64,000 nt of DNA from Arthrobacter cheniae (GCF_003602275.1 NZ_QZVT01000005.1:196895-260894), one strand, 5' to 3'. Positions 10,381 to 19,237 are shown, counted from the first letter of the stretch. A program made the numbers and translations. Notes: generated by a model from the sequence alone, not told the origin.

Positions 10381-11715
10381 TCAGTCGGTTTCCTCGGGTA
10401 CATCGGCCGAGCGCACTTCGCTGTGGATGAGGCCCAGTTCCTCGAGCCGTGCCGACATACCCGCACCGTCCGGAGCATAGATCCAAGGAATCCCGGGGGT
10501 CGCAAGCGCCCCTGATTTCGACCGACCGCCGGCAAGTACGGCCTCCCCTGCGGACAGCTGGCGGATTGCGATGGCGCGCACATTTTGCGGGTGGCGCTGC
10601 GCGAATGCCGAGTAGATGGCCTCGTCATGCTGGCCGTCGTCGCCCACCAGAAGCCATTTCACACCTGGGAACTCCTCCGCCAGCCTCTCGAGCGAGATGC
10701 GCTTGTGTTCCTGGCCGCTCCGGAACCATCGGTCCCGCGTAGGACCCCAGTCCGTGAGCAGCTTGGGTCCTGCGGGATACAGGTTGCGGGAGAGGAAGCG
10801 GGAGAGGGTCGGCGCTACGTTCCAGGCACCGGTCGACAGGTACAGAACGGGAGCGGAAGGGAGCGTCCGGACGATCCTCTCGTACAGCACCGCCATGCCC
10901 GGGGTCGCGGTGCGCGCGTGCTCGTCGAGCACGAAGGTGTTCCAGGCCGCGAGGAACGGCCGCGGCAGCGCCGTGACCATCACGGTGTCGTCGATGTCCG
11001 ACACGACGCCGAAATCCGTACCATCCGCGACGACACGCACCGGTGCCTCCACGGCGCGCGAGCTGCCGGACTGCAGCGTGATCGTATGCCATCCGGCATC
11101 GAGGGAGACCGGGATGCGCGCATCGACGACTCCGCCGCGGTCCGCCTGGACATCATGCACCGTGTCGCCGACGGTCACATGCATGACCGCGTGGGCCACA
11201 GGCGCGCTCGTGAAGTTGCGCCATCCGCGCATGCCCTCCTGAATGGGCTTGAGCGGACCCGAGTCCGCTCCGCCTCCCGTGTCCCTCGGGTCTGCGAGGA
11301 TCACGCGGGCGAGCACCCGCACCCAGGCCGTCGTGCCATAGCCCGTGTAGGGGATGACGGTCTCCACTCTGCCGCGCCGGACTGCCACGCGCGTCTGGAA
11401 GCGGAGCCAGGCGTCGTCGAGGCGCATGGCAACATGGTTGTCCCTGGATGCGGTGCCTGTCCTGTCGGGTTCATGCGGACTGCCCCCGATCGACATGGTG
11501 TCAGCAGACGGGATGGGAGCCGACGTCGAATCCGTCGACGTCGTGTCAGCAGACGCGGTGGGGGTCGACGTCGTGTCAGCAGACGGGGTGGGAGCCGACG
11601 TCGTATCCGTCGACGTCGTGTCAGCAGACGGGGTGGGAGCCGACGCCGCGGCAGGCGACGTGCTGTCTGCCGGGGTGGCGGAGGAACTGGAGGGCTGTGC
11701 TGAGTGAGGACACAT
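10381..11715 (-). CDS. DUF2183 (App1-like) protein with Ser/Thr repeat N-terminus
   Basis: The C-terminal half contains the DUF2183/App1 catalytic-type domain: the HAD-like DIDDT motif (in VVSDIDDTVMVT), LYLSTGAWN, and LLVGDDGQHDEAIY. In yeast App1 this domain is a phosphatidate phosphatase; bacterial members are mostly uncharacterised. It is preceded by a beta-rich domain (about residues 95-230). The first 80 residues are a Ser/Thr/Ala/Asp-rich tandem repeat that looks disordered. I chose ATG 11715; the open frame runs further upstream but would overlap the divergent gene at 11873. The true start could also lie inside the repeat (for example at MRLDDAWLRFQ), where family members usually begin. 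Confidence 0.82.
   Translation of the reverse strand: MCPHSAQPSSSSATPADSTSPAAASAPTPSADTTSTDTTSAPTPSADTTSTPTASADTTSTDSTSAPIPSADTMSIGGSPHEPDRTGTASRDNHVAMRLDDAWLRFQTRVAVRRGRVETVIPYTGYGTTAWVRVLARVILADPRDTGGGADSGPLKPIQEGMRGWRNFTSAPVAHAVMHVTVGDTVHDVQADRGGVVDARIPVSLDAGWHTITLQSGSSRAVEAPVRVVADGTDFGVVSDIDDTVMVTALPRPFLAAWNTFVLDEHARTATPGMAVLYERIVRTLPSAPVLYLSTGAWNVAPTLSRFLSRNLYPAGPKLLTDWGPTRDRWFRSGQEHKRISLERLAEEFPGVKWLLVGDDGQHDEAIYSAFAQRHPQNVRAIAIRQLSAGEAVLAGGRSKSGALATPGIPWIYAPDGAGMSARLEELGLIHSEVRSADVPEETD
11497..11655 (-). repeat. tandem 45/30-bp repeat coding for a Ser/Thr-rich tract
   Basis: Four copies of a unit beginning GTGTCAGCAGACG on the plus strand follow one another, alternately about 45 and 30 bp long. 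Read on the minus strand they give SAPTPSADTT with or without STDTT. Frame is preserved in every copy, so the array can change length without breaking the gene. Confidence 0.75.
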
Positions 11716-11872
11716 GCGTTCCAGTCTGGCACGCCGGACTACAGCAGACGAGTGCGATGCGTGGAGGTCACGGGCCGCTAACGACTCTCGCCGTCCCTCG
11801 AGGGGGGCTTGTTGTTGCCGGCGATGGCTGCGACGCTGGGACCTCGGATCAGCCAACGATCGTGGGGGATGC

Positions 11873-12226
11873 ATGACTGAGGAGTGGGAGCGGACCGGTG
11901 CTCTGCTCAAGGCAGAGACGGTCCTGCAGGGGTGGGATTCCGCCGCCGAGCAGGATTTCGAGAGGACCGCCGCTGACCTGGCGCACGCCATCCTCTTCGG
12001 CAAGGCGCAGTCCGGTCTCGAGGCCGTTGCCGCCGGCGGAGCGGGTCTCACTGCGGCACACGCCCGCGCCATTCACTTCGCGAATGAGATGGCCCAACTA
12101 CGGCACTACCGCCCGCTGATCGCCGTCGAACACGGTCTTCCCGTGCTCGCGCCAGGCGTCCGGCAGCTGATCGAGGGGTTCGAGGGCCTGGGTCTGTGGA
12201 AGAACGAGCGCTCCTGGGACCTGTGA
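11873..12226 (+). CDS. hypothetical protein, 117 residues
   Basis: I do not recognise a family. The protein is acidic at the N-terminus and probably all-helical, with no signal peptide or membrane segment. It ends in GLGLWKNERSWDL. ATG 11873 follows a GGGGG stretch at 11864-11868. Upstream in-frame sequence back to 11714 overlaps the start of the divergent DUF2183 gene and has no coding character. It is 136 bp upstream of the HNH nuclease gene on the same strand; whether they form an operon is unclear. Confidence 0.6.
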   Translation: MTEEWERTGALLKAETVLQGWDSAAEQDFERTAADLAHAILFGKAQSGLEAVAAGGAGLTAAHARAIHFANEMAQLRHYRPLIAVEHGLPVLAPGVRQLIEGFEGLGLWKNERSWDL

Positions 12227-12362
12227 CCGTCGCTCCCCCAGCCTCCTCCGTGGGATCCCCGATGCGCAGGTAATTTCCCAAGACCCGGACCATGGCGGTT
12301 CGGGCGGTCCCGCAGCCCTGACGACAGCGCCTTGCGAGCTCACGCGTGGCAGACTCGGAACC

Positions 12363-13205
12363 ATGGAGGCCGTCATCCTCGCGTGGACAACAGCGGGACC
12401 GCAGTGGTCCGGCGCCTATGTCACGGCCCAGGACACAGTGCGGAAGACGGGCATCGCTCGGCAGAACTGGCTTGTCACGTCCGACCTTCCCCTGTCGGTC
12501 GGCATGGACGTGTGGCTGCTGGTCGTCGATGGAGGAGCCGCCATGCGGGGAGTGGTCGGGCACGGCACCCTCGCCCGCATCGCGCCCGTACCGCGCGAGG
12601 ACGGAATGCAACTGCTCGACGTCGACTTCGATCTCCTCCTGCAGCATGGTGACCAGGTGCCTTTTACCCTGATCGAGCAGCGGTTACCCGGACTGCTCAC
12701 GGGCGAGACGACTGCGGTGACCGTGGACGGATCGGTCGCGGCGGAGCTGAGGAGAATGTGGACCGAAGCCGTTGTTCCCAATCAGGGCTGGGTCGAACCG
12801 CCACCAGGGGCATTGCCGTCGCGTTTGACCAGGCGAATATCCGCGGACAGGGTCAAGCGCGACCCGGACTTCCGAAGGACAGCACTGGCTCATCGCGGTT
12901 CCGCATGTCATGCCTGTGGGCTCGACATGGAACAGACATATGGAGAGAAGGGCCGTGACCTGGTTCAGGTACACCACCTCACTCCTTTGGCGCACCGGGG
13001 TGCCGAGTGCGACATTGATCCCCTCATAGACCTGGTCCCGTTGTGTCCGACCTGCCACGTGGTTGCTCATAGTCGCTGGCCCGATTCCTACAGCGTCGAG
13101 GAAATCCGAGCGATGCTGCGTAAAGGAGGTTTCATGCGAGGCACGATCATGACGAAGGAGCAATTGGAAGCGGAGTCAGCGGCGGCGCGCATCCTCCGAG
13201 GGTGA
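12363..13205 (+). CDS. HNH endonuclease with PUA/EVE-like N-terminal domain
   Basis: The protein has 280 residues. The C-terminal HNH nuclease is complete: zinc ligands C182-x2-C185 and C228-x2-C231, the catalytic-type VHHLTPLA (H204, H205), the conserved DLVPLCPTCH region and a last His at 236. The N-terminal 110 residues read like a PUA/EVE-type fold: a tryptophan near the start, then VGMDVWLLVVDGG followed by GVVGHGTL, the typical pattern of domains that bind modified bases. That architecture is known from type IV (modification-dependent) restriction enzymes such as ScoMcrA-like proteins. The fold of the N-terminus is my inference from pattern only. No methyltransferase lies nearby, which fits a type IV enzyme. 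Confidence 0.75.
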   Translation: MEAVILAWTTAGPQWSGAYVTAQDTVRKTGIARQNWLVTSDLPLSVGMDVWLLVVDGGAAMRGVVGHGTLARIAPVPREDGMQLLDVDFDLLLQHGDQVPFTLIEQRLPGLLTGETTAVTVDGSVAAELRRMWTEAVVPNQGWVEPPPGALPSRLTRRISADRVKRDPDFRRTALAHRGSACHACGLDMEQTYGEKGRDLVQVHHLTPLAHRGAECDIDPLIDLVPLCPTCHVVAHSRWPDSYSVEEIRAMLRKGGFMRGTIMTKEQLEAESAAARILRG

Positions 13206-13399
13206 GGAGTTGTGGACGATCGAATGAGTCGCCGATCAATATCGGACACGACACGGCGGACGGCCCAGCGTCGGCTGCACCCGCCGACAGCAGGACCGCC
13301 GCAAATCGGCGTATCCCGGCCATAAAAGATTACTCCACTCGCGTGCCCGGACGGTATGCTGGTCGACGCAGGAGCAGGTCCTGCAGACTGGGGAGTAAC

Positions 13400-14104
13400 G
13401 TGAGCAAGCCTCTGACGCGGACACTGTCCGCTACCGCCGTCGTCATGTTCGCCAGCCTTACCTTCGGCGCAACCGCGGCGTTCACCGCCGAGGAACCGAC
13501 CCCCCCTTCGCAACCAGCGCCGGTAAACCCCACGACTCCTCCGCCCGCTCGTTCAACGAAGCCGGCGGATCCGCCGCCGACTCCTACGCCAAGTCCCACG
13601 GTCGATCCCACGGTCGATCCGCCAGCACCGATCACTCCCCCTCCGCCACCCGCACCGGAGCCGACAACGCCTCCTCCCTCCCCTGCGCCGGAAACCCCTC
13701 CAGTTCCCATCGAGGAGGTGCCGGTTCCTGCGCCTCAGCCTCTCCAGCCACTCCAGCCGCTTCAGCAGGTCGGTCCCTCAGTGCTTCCGCCGCCAGCGCC
13801 GGTTCCCGAGTACTTCGTCGAGGAGGTGCTGCCGCCTGCGGAGGAGGAGCCCGCTGTAACGGCACCGCCGACGACGCAGCCGGCCAAGGTCGCGCCCTCG
13901 GCCACACCGTCTGCCTCAGCAACCGCGAGTCCCACCGCGTCGCCATCGACATCAGCCAGTGAGGAGGCAATTGCGACGGAGCGAACCGACTTCCGGCAGG
14001 GCCCGAACATTCCGCTGCTCGCCGTTCTCTCCGTCGTCATTGTCGGCTGCATCGCCGGCTTGGTGAAGGTCATCGGATTACCGCGCAGCCGCGCTTCCCA
14101 CTGA
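13400..14104 (+). CDS. proline-rich secreted or membrane-anchored surface protein
   Basis: The protein has 234 residues. An N-terminal signal peptide (basic start, then VVMFASLTFGATAAF) is followed by about 150 residues of Pro/Thr/Ser/Glu-rich sequence with LQP repeats. Near the C-terminus is one membrane helix (NIPLLAVLSVVIVGCIAGLV) followed by a short basic tail. There is no LPXTG, so anchoring would be by the helix and not by sortase. GTG 13400 is preceded by GGGAG at 13391-13395. Such proteins often span the cell wall; the function is unknown. The low complexity gives no family assignment. Confidence 0.75.
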   Translation: MSKPLTRTLSATAVVMFASLTFGATAAFTAEEPTPPSQPAPVNPTTPPPARSTKPADPPPTPTPSPTVDPTVDPPAPITPPPPPAPEPTTPPPSPAPETPPVPIEEVPVPAPQPLQPLQPLQQVGPSVLPPPAPVPEYFVEEVLPPAEEEPAVTAPPTTQPAKVAPSATPSASATASPTASPSTSASEEAIATERTDFRQGPNIPLLAVLSVVIVGCIAGLVKVIGLPRSRASH

Positions 14105-14280
14105 TCCGCCGGTGACGCCGTATGCATCGCCCATCGCCGCCCTTAGGTAGCAGCACCTAGCCGGATGTCCAGCACCAGCCCCTCTGATGTGGTGCCCCGT
14201 TCCTTCGGTCCGCTCCCATCAGTGCACGAGAGCGCCTGAGGTTTGCTTACGCCCAGGTAGGAAGACCATAGGATGTGCCC

Positions 14281-16980
14281 ATGGTGATGGCGATCCTTGC
14301 TACGAAGCTCTTCGTCCCGTCGCCTCGTTCCACCGCACTCCCCCGCGGTCGGCTCATCGAGCAACTGACCAGGGGCCGTGAATCGGGACGAGGTCTCACT
14401 CTCGTCTCTGCACCTGCCGGATTCGGCAAGACCACCCTTTTCAGTGAGTGGATCGCGCAGCTGCGCCGACAGGATCCGCAACTGCGTATCGCTTGGCTGT
14501 CCCTCGACAGCAGCGATAACGACCCTGTCCGATTCCTCGGCTATCTGGCTGCGGCAATCCACTCGCTGAACACCTCATCATTTCCGGATGATCGCGATGT
14601 ACGGCTGTCGGCCGAAGCGACCCTAACGTCCCTCCTGAATGACCTGTCCCGCGATCCCGAGCCGATGATCCTTTTCCTGGACGATGTGCAGGTCGTCGAG
14701 AACCCATCTGTTCGCGATGCCATCGCCTTCCTCCTCGACCACAAGCCGCCCCAACTGCACGTCGCCCTGGCGAGCCGCTCCGATCCGCTCCTCCCCCTGG
14801 CGCGCTTGAGGGCCAGCGGTACTCTGACCGAACTGCGCGCCGCAGAGCTGCGCTTCACCCTCGACGAGGCATCCTTCTTCCTCAACGAGGTCATGGGTCT
14901 CGCACTTTCTCCCGAAGATGTCGCAGCCCTCGAAACCCGCACCGAGGGCTGGATAGCCGGACTTCACCTTGCAGCGCTGTCCGCGGATGCCAGCTCGGAT
15001 GCTTCCGCCTTCGTCGACGCCTTCACGGGCAGTAATCGGTACGTCATCGATTACCTCGTCGAGGAGGTACTTCATCGGGCTTCCCCCCACGTTCGTGAGT
15101 TCCTCATCCGGACCGCGGTCCTTGACCGGCTCTGCGGTCCGCTGTGCGATGCGGTGACCGGGGGCACCGGCAGCACACAGATGCTGGAGTTCCTCGAGCG
15201 CGCGAACCTCTTCATCGTCCCCTTGGATGACAGGCGGCAGTGGTACCGATACCACCACCTGTTTGCCGATGTGCTGCGCTCGAGGTTGCTGGTGGACGGC
15301 CCGGCGCAGGTCGCAGCGCTCCACAGCCTCGCCAGCGAGTGGTACGAGAACAACGACCTGCCCGACGAAGCGGTGAGGCATGCGCTCGAAGCAGCGGACT
15401 TCCCGCGGGCTGCACGAGTGATTGAAGCGACGATTCCGGGCGTCCGCAGGAGCAGGCAGGATGCGACACTCCAGGGCTGGCTCGCGGCGCTGCCTGATGA
15501 CGCCAAGAAGCGCAGGCCCGTGCTGCGGGTGTTTTCCGCATGGTTCTCGCTCATCGCCGGCGACCTCCCCTCCGTCGACCGCCAACTGAGCGAGGCAGAA
15601 CGTCTCCTCGCGGCAACACCCGACGGTGGGGCGCGCGCTCACGATTCGGAGCCGGGCGTGGAACTCCTGACCCTCCCCGTCACGATCGAGCTCTACCGTG
15701 CCTCGCTTGCCCTGGCCATGGGGAACCGTGCCGGGATCAAGCACCATGCCCGTCGCGCACTCGATGCCGCTGCGCCGGAGGATCACCTGGGGCAAGGCGC
15801 GGCTGCCGGCTTCCTGGGCGTTGCGTCCTGGGCTGACGGCGAGCTCGAGGCCGGTGTCGCAGCTTTCGCCCGATCCGCCAAGAGCCTTCGCGTTGCCGGT
15901 AACCTGACCGACGCGTTGAGCACCACCATGGTGATCGCCGACATGCTGCTGACTCTTGGCCGGCTGAGGGAAGCCCGGACGATGTATGAAACCGCCCTAC
16001 AGCAGTCGATGGAGCACGGCAACGGTGGCCGGCCGACGGCGGACCTGCACGCGGGTCTCAGCGATGTGCTGCGGGAGCGCAACGAGCTGCCGCTTGCCAA
16101 GGATCACTTGGCGGCCAGCACCGCACTGGGCGACATCGCCCTCTCGCACGAACATCGATACCGGTGGTTCGTTGCCATGGCCGGAGTGCTCGAAGCCGAC
16201 GGTGAATCCGATCTCGCCCTGGATTCGCTCGCTCATGCAGAACAGCACTACCGCCGCGGATTCTTTCCTGATGTCCGCCCGATCGGCGGTCTTCGAGCGC
16301 GCGTTCTCATCAGGCAGGGGCGCCTTGCTGAAGCGCGGGCGTGGGTGGAGGAACAGAAGCTGTCGTGTACTGATCCGCCCGACTACCTCCGTGAATTCGG
16401 CCACCTCACGCTGGCCCGGTTGTTGATAGCGGAGCACAGCGCGGAGAAGTTGCCGGGCAGCTCCCTCGACGGCGCGCGCGAGCTGCTCGATCGTCTCCTC
16501 GTCGCAGCTGAATCCGGCGGGCGGACAGGGATCGTGAACGAAGTCCTGATGCTGCAGGCCATTGCCCTGCACACGCAGGGGGAGACAGCCCTCGCGCTCG
16601 TACCCCTCGAACGCGCCATTGCTCAGGCCGAGCCCGAGGGTTACGTCCGACTGTTCGTGGACGAGGGAGCATCGATGCTGGCCGTCCTCCGCAACGCCGC
16701 CGGAGCGGGTGTTCAGCAGGACTCCGTCCGTCGGATCAGCCGGGCGTTCCGCAAGACCGACGCCGCCCTTCATCCGGACCAACCCGACGAGTCGCTGAGC
16801 GAACGTGAACTGCACGTGCTCAGGCTCCTGGCGACCGAGCTGTCAGGCCCACAAATCGCCCGCGAACTCTTCGTCTCGCTCAACACGATGCGCACCCACA
16901 CGAAGCACATCTTTCTCAAACTCGACGTGAGCAGCCGTGCCGCCGCCGTACGACGCGCCGAAGCATTGGGCCTGATCTAG
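14281..16980 (+). CDS. LuxR/MalT-type (LAL) ATP-dependent transcriptional regulator
   Basis: The protein has about 899 residues. An N-terminal STAND-type ATPase has Walker A in SAPAGFGKTT (about residues 43-52) and Walker B in ILFLDDVQV. A long helical repeat region typical of MalT-like proteins follows. The C-terminal LuxR helix-turn-helix begins at ESLSERELHVL and contains ATELSGPQIARELFVSLNT. Such regulators oligomerise on binding ATP and an inducer and then activate promoters. ATG 14281 is taken because AGGAT ends 6 bp before; GTG 14275 is an equally possible start, with AGGAAG at 14259. It is followed by a 13-bp inverted repeat and a membrane-protein pair on the same strand, likely targets. 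Confidence 0.9.
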   Translation: MVMAILATKLFVPSPRSTALPRGRLIEQLTRGRESGRGLTLVSAPAGFGKTTLFSEWIAQLRRQDPQLRIAWLSLDSSDNDPVRFLGYLAAAIHSLNTSSFPDDRDVRLSAEATLTSLLNDLSRDPEPMILFLDDVQVVENPSVRDAIAFLLDHKPPQLHVALASRSDPLLPLARLRASGTLTELRAAELRFTLDEASFFLNEVMGLALSPEDVAALETRTEGWIAGLHLAALSADASSDASAFVDAFTGSNRYVIDYLVEEVLHRASPHVREFLIRTAVLDRLCGPLCDAVTGGTGSTQMLEFLERANLFIVPLDDRRQWYRYHHLFADVLRSRLLVDGPAQVAALHSLASEWYENNDLPDEAVRHALEAADFPRAARVIEATIPGVRRSRQDATLQGWLAALPDDAKKRRPVLRVFSAWFSLIAGDLPSVDRQLSEAERLLAATPDGGARAHDSEPGVELLTLPVTIELYRASLALAMGNRAGIKHHARRALDAAAPEDHLGQGAAAGFLGVASWADGELEAGVAAFARSAKSLRVAGNLTDALSTTMVIADMLLTLGRLREARTMYETALQQSMEHGNGGRPTADLHAGLSDVLRERNELPLAKDHLAASTALGDIALSHEHRYRWFVAMAGVLEADGESDLALDSLAHAEQHYRRGFFPDVRPIGGLRARVLIRQGRLAEARAWVEEQKLSCTDPPDYLREFGHLTLARLLIAEHSAEKLPGSSLDGARELLDRLLVAAESGGRTGIVNEVLMLQAIALHTQGETALALVPLERAIAQAEPEGYVRLFVDEGASMLAVLRNAAGAGVQQDSVRRISRAFRKTDAALHPDQPDESLSERELHVLRLLATELSGPQIARELFVSLNTMRTHTKHIFLKLDVSSRAAAVRRAEALGLI

Positions 16981-17009
16981 CACCCACCGCAACAATCACC
17001 ACGCCAACA

Positions 17010-17042
17010 AGGGATGTGGTGATGCCTGCTCACCACATCCCT
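17010..17042. promoter_or_regulatory. perfect 13-bp inverted repeat between LuxR-type gene and membrane gene
   Basis: Arms AGGGATGTGGTGA and TCACCACATCCCT are exact complements, separated by 7 bp. It starts 30 bp after the LAL stop codon and ends 63 bp before the next ATG. There is no T-run on either side, so it is either a GC-type terminator or an operator for the regulator or another dimeric protein. Confidence 0.6.
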
Positions 17043-17104
17043 GCGTACATTGCCGAGTATGTCCGGGCAACCGCCCGGCGGATCCGGAACAAGAGGAACC
17101 CATC

Positions 17105-17794
17105 ATGAGCATCACGACGTCGACCCTCACTCGAGGGGCAGCGGTCGCAGCAGCCCTTGCGGGACTTGCCTACATCGTCATCCAATTCATCCACCCATCC
17201 GACGTCGTCGCTTCTTTGTCCACCCGACGGTGGGAGTTCGTGCACATCCTGAGCTTTGCCGAGGCGGTACTCGCCGTCGTCGGACTCACCGGCATGTACC
17301 TCAGGCAGGTACGGCAAACCGGGATCCTGGGGCTCATCGGGTATCTGATGTTCGGCTTCTTCTTCATCCTGCAGTCCTCCTTCAACTTCGCCGAGGCGTT
17401 CATCGCACCCCTGTTCGCCGTTGATGCACCCCAGGTCTCCGTGGACGTCGTCGGGCTGTTCGGCCGGTACGAGGCCGTGACCGATCTCGGCCCACTGGCC
17501 GCACTCCCCACCATCGGGGGATTGTTGTATGTCGGCGGGGCACTGCTCTTCGGCATCGCAGTCATCCGCGCCCGAGTGCTGTCACGTGGAGCAGGCATCC
17601 TGCTGGTCGCCGCAGCCGCCATCACACCGGTTGCCGGCGCACTGCTGCCCCACACGCTGGAACGAATGGCCGCAGTCCCCATGGGCCTCGCCCTGATCTG
17701 GCTTGGCTACTCCCTCTGGTCGGATCAGCGTGCAGGTACCGCGGGGTCTCGGCAGCCTACTGACGAAGCCCGTATCAAGCCCGCAGTGGCATGA
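17105..17794 (+). CDS. DUF4386-type integral membrane protein
   Basis: The protein has 229 residues and about six hydrophobic segments. The sequence pattern, including LRQVRQTGILGLIGYLMFGFF and FGIAVIRARVLSRGAGILL, resembles the DUF4386 membrane family, whose function is unknown. The ATG lies just after AGAGGAACCC. It overlaps the following small gene by 4 bp (ATGA), so the two are translationally coupled. Its position directly behind a MalT-like regulator and a palindrome suggests it is regulated by that protein. Confidence 0.8.
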   Translation: MSITTSTLTRGAAVAAALAGLAYIVIQFIHPSDVVASLSTRRWEFVHILSFAEAVLAVVGLTGMYLRQVRQTGILGLIGYLMFGFFFILQSSFNFAEAFIAPLFAVDAPQVSVDVVGLFGRYEAVTDLGPLAALPTIGGLLYVGGALLFGIAVIRARVLSRGAGILLVAAAAITPVAGALLPHTLERMAAVPMGLALIWLGYSLWSDQRAGTAGSRQPTDEARIKPAVA

Positions 17795-18063
17795 GCAGCT
17801 ACGTCGTCCGCCTCGGCGGGCAGCTTGATCCGGGATGGAGCGAATGGTTCGCGGGCCTCGCAGTCTTGAGTGATGCGGACGGAAACACGACTCTTACCGG
17901 TCCGATCATCGATCAAGCTGCCCTTCACGGGCTGCTTCGCCGGGTGGGCGATCTGGGCGTTCCCCTGATTTCGGTCTTCATTCTGGACGACGACGCGCCC
18001 GATCACCCGTCGCCCGTACCCGATACCGGGGAGCACGCACCTGAACAAACAGCAGACTCCTGA
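17791..18063 (+). CDS. small hypothetical protein, 90 residues
   Basis: A soluble protein with no signal or membrane segment that I cannot assign with certainty. The pattern YVVRLGGQLDPGWSEWF, then DGNTTLTGPIIDQAALHGLLRRVGDLGVPLISV resembles small proteins often found beside regulators and membrane proteins in actinobacteria, where the middle part looks like a dimerising alpha/beta domain. The start overlaps the previous stop (ATGA), which supports real coding. The tail is Pro/Asp/Glu-rich. Confidence 0.7.
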   Translation: MSSYVVRLGGQLDPGWSEWFAGLAVLSDADGNTTLTGPIIDQAALHGLLRRVGDLGVPLISVFILDDDAPDHPSPVPDTGEHAPEQTADS

Positions 18064-18168
18064 GGTCCTCGGATTGCTGCTCTCCAAGCAGCTCCAGCCT
18101 CGAATGGGCAGATGTCCTCCACGAACGCAGCACCCCCATCTGCGAACCGACATCTGTAGTCTGGCGCC

Positions 18169-18750
18169 ATGGTGATCGAGGTTCGGCCAGCAACGGTGTT
18201 TGAGGACATGAGGACGATGGTCGGCCCAAAGAGGCCCGATGCGAACGTGTGCTGGTGCCTGAGCTACCGCGTCCCGTCGAAGCTGAACCTTGCACTACGT
18301 GGTCCTGAGCGCGGAGCTCTCGTCAAAGGATTGATAGCACAGAACCCTCCACCAGGAGTGCTCGCATACGACGGTGACGAAGTAGTGGGATGGGCAGCCG
18401 TACACCCACGTGCCGACACGAGCTTCGCCCGGAATCGGAAGATCCCTCATGTGGACGACAGTGATGTGTGGTCGATCTGGTGCATCAGGGTCCGCCCTGG
18501 ACACCGTGGCCGAGGTATCTCGCATCACCTGCTGAAGGGGGCCGTACAGTTCGCTCTCGATCGGGGAGCTCCAGCGATCGAGGGATACCCGGTCGATAAC
18601 CAAGGCCAAAAAGTTGACCTCACCATGGCCTATGTGGGTACACGTGCGCTGTTCGAACGAGCCGGTTTCGCCAAGGCCGCTGTGACGGACTCGGTCATAA
18701 ACGGATTCCCGCGAGTACTCATGCGATACGAGCCGGGCCAATGCTCGTGA
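18169..18750 (+). CDS. GNAT-family N-acetyltransferase
   Basis: The protein has 193 residues. The acetyl-CoA motif A is seen as IRVRPGHRGRGISHHLL (R-G-H-R-G-R-G-type pyrophosphate loop). An N-terminal segment with CWCLSYR is a feature of a known GNAT subgroup that has two cysteines early in the protein. Substrate unknown. It stands alone on the plus strand, 105 bp after the small gene. It marks the last intact gene before the degraded stretch that runs to the tRNA. Confidence 0.85.
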   Translation: MVIEVRPATVFEDMRTMVGPKRPDANVCWCLSYRVPSKLNLALRGPERGALVKGLIAQNPPPGVLAYDGDEVVGWAAVHPRADTSFARNRKIPHVDDSDVWSIWCIRVRPGHRGRGISHHLLKGAVQFALDRGAPAIEGYPVDNQGQKVDLTMAYVGTRALFERAGFAKAAVTDSVINGFPRVLMRYEPGQCS

Positions 18751-18782
18751 ACCGCTGACTGCTATCGCTGACACAGTTTGCC

Positions 18783-18923
18783 ATGACCGTGATCATCTGG
18801 ATCAACGGCACCCACGGTGTGGGCAAGTCAACGACGAATCTTCTCGTTCAGGAGCTAGTTCCTGACGCGCAGGTATCCCGAATCACAGCCAACACGACCG
18901 CAGGCACAGATTTCTGTTCCTGA
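18783..18923 (+). pseudogene. truncated P-loop kinase-like gene fragment
   Basis: The 46-codon reading frame starts with MTVIIWINGTHGVGKST, a P-loop as found at the start of AAA-type nucleotide kinases of about 170-190 residues. After about 30 residues (near LVPDAQV) the similarity to such kinases stops, and the frame soon meets a TGA. The rest of the gene is not downstream in any frame that I can recognise. I interpret it as the 5' remnant of a kinase gene lost by deletion. Confidence 0.55.
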
Positions 18924-19237
18924 CCACAGTGCCGCTGTCCTTCCTGCACCCTGGTCACCCCTCCAGACTGTCCATCCCGAGCACTCATTCCGAGTCCTCG
19001 GTGAAGCAGATCGAATCAGGCAGCGAGGGCCAGTGTCAGGCCAGGGCAATTAGTGAGGAACTGAAGAAAGGCAATATTGACGAGGCAACTACAGCACCCC
19101 TTCGATATATAAACAAACATAGTCATATGACCTGAAGGCAGAGCTTATAGTGGTCACGGCGTCGTGGACGATAGCATTGATGAGTGAGACCGCGTGGTTC
19201 GGCATCGAATCACCTTCGAAAGTCAAGGGAGACTGAC
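18924..19237. other. non-coding stretch with a palindrome upstream of the arsD-like gene
   Basis: No convincing gene. The interval becomes AT-richer around 19040-19160 than the rest of the window (GATATATAAAC at 19104-19114). It contains the perfect 10-bp palindrome GTCATATGAC (19122-19131), 106 bp before the arsD-like start; this could be an operator. Confidence 0.4.

Noticed and set aside
17010..17042. Reading the 13-bp dyad as a plain intrinsic terminator
   Set aside because: It has no T-run on either side; kept as an undecided regulatory repeat instead.
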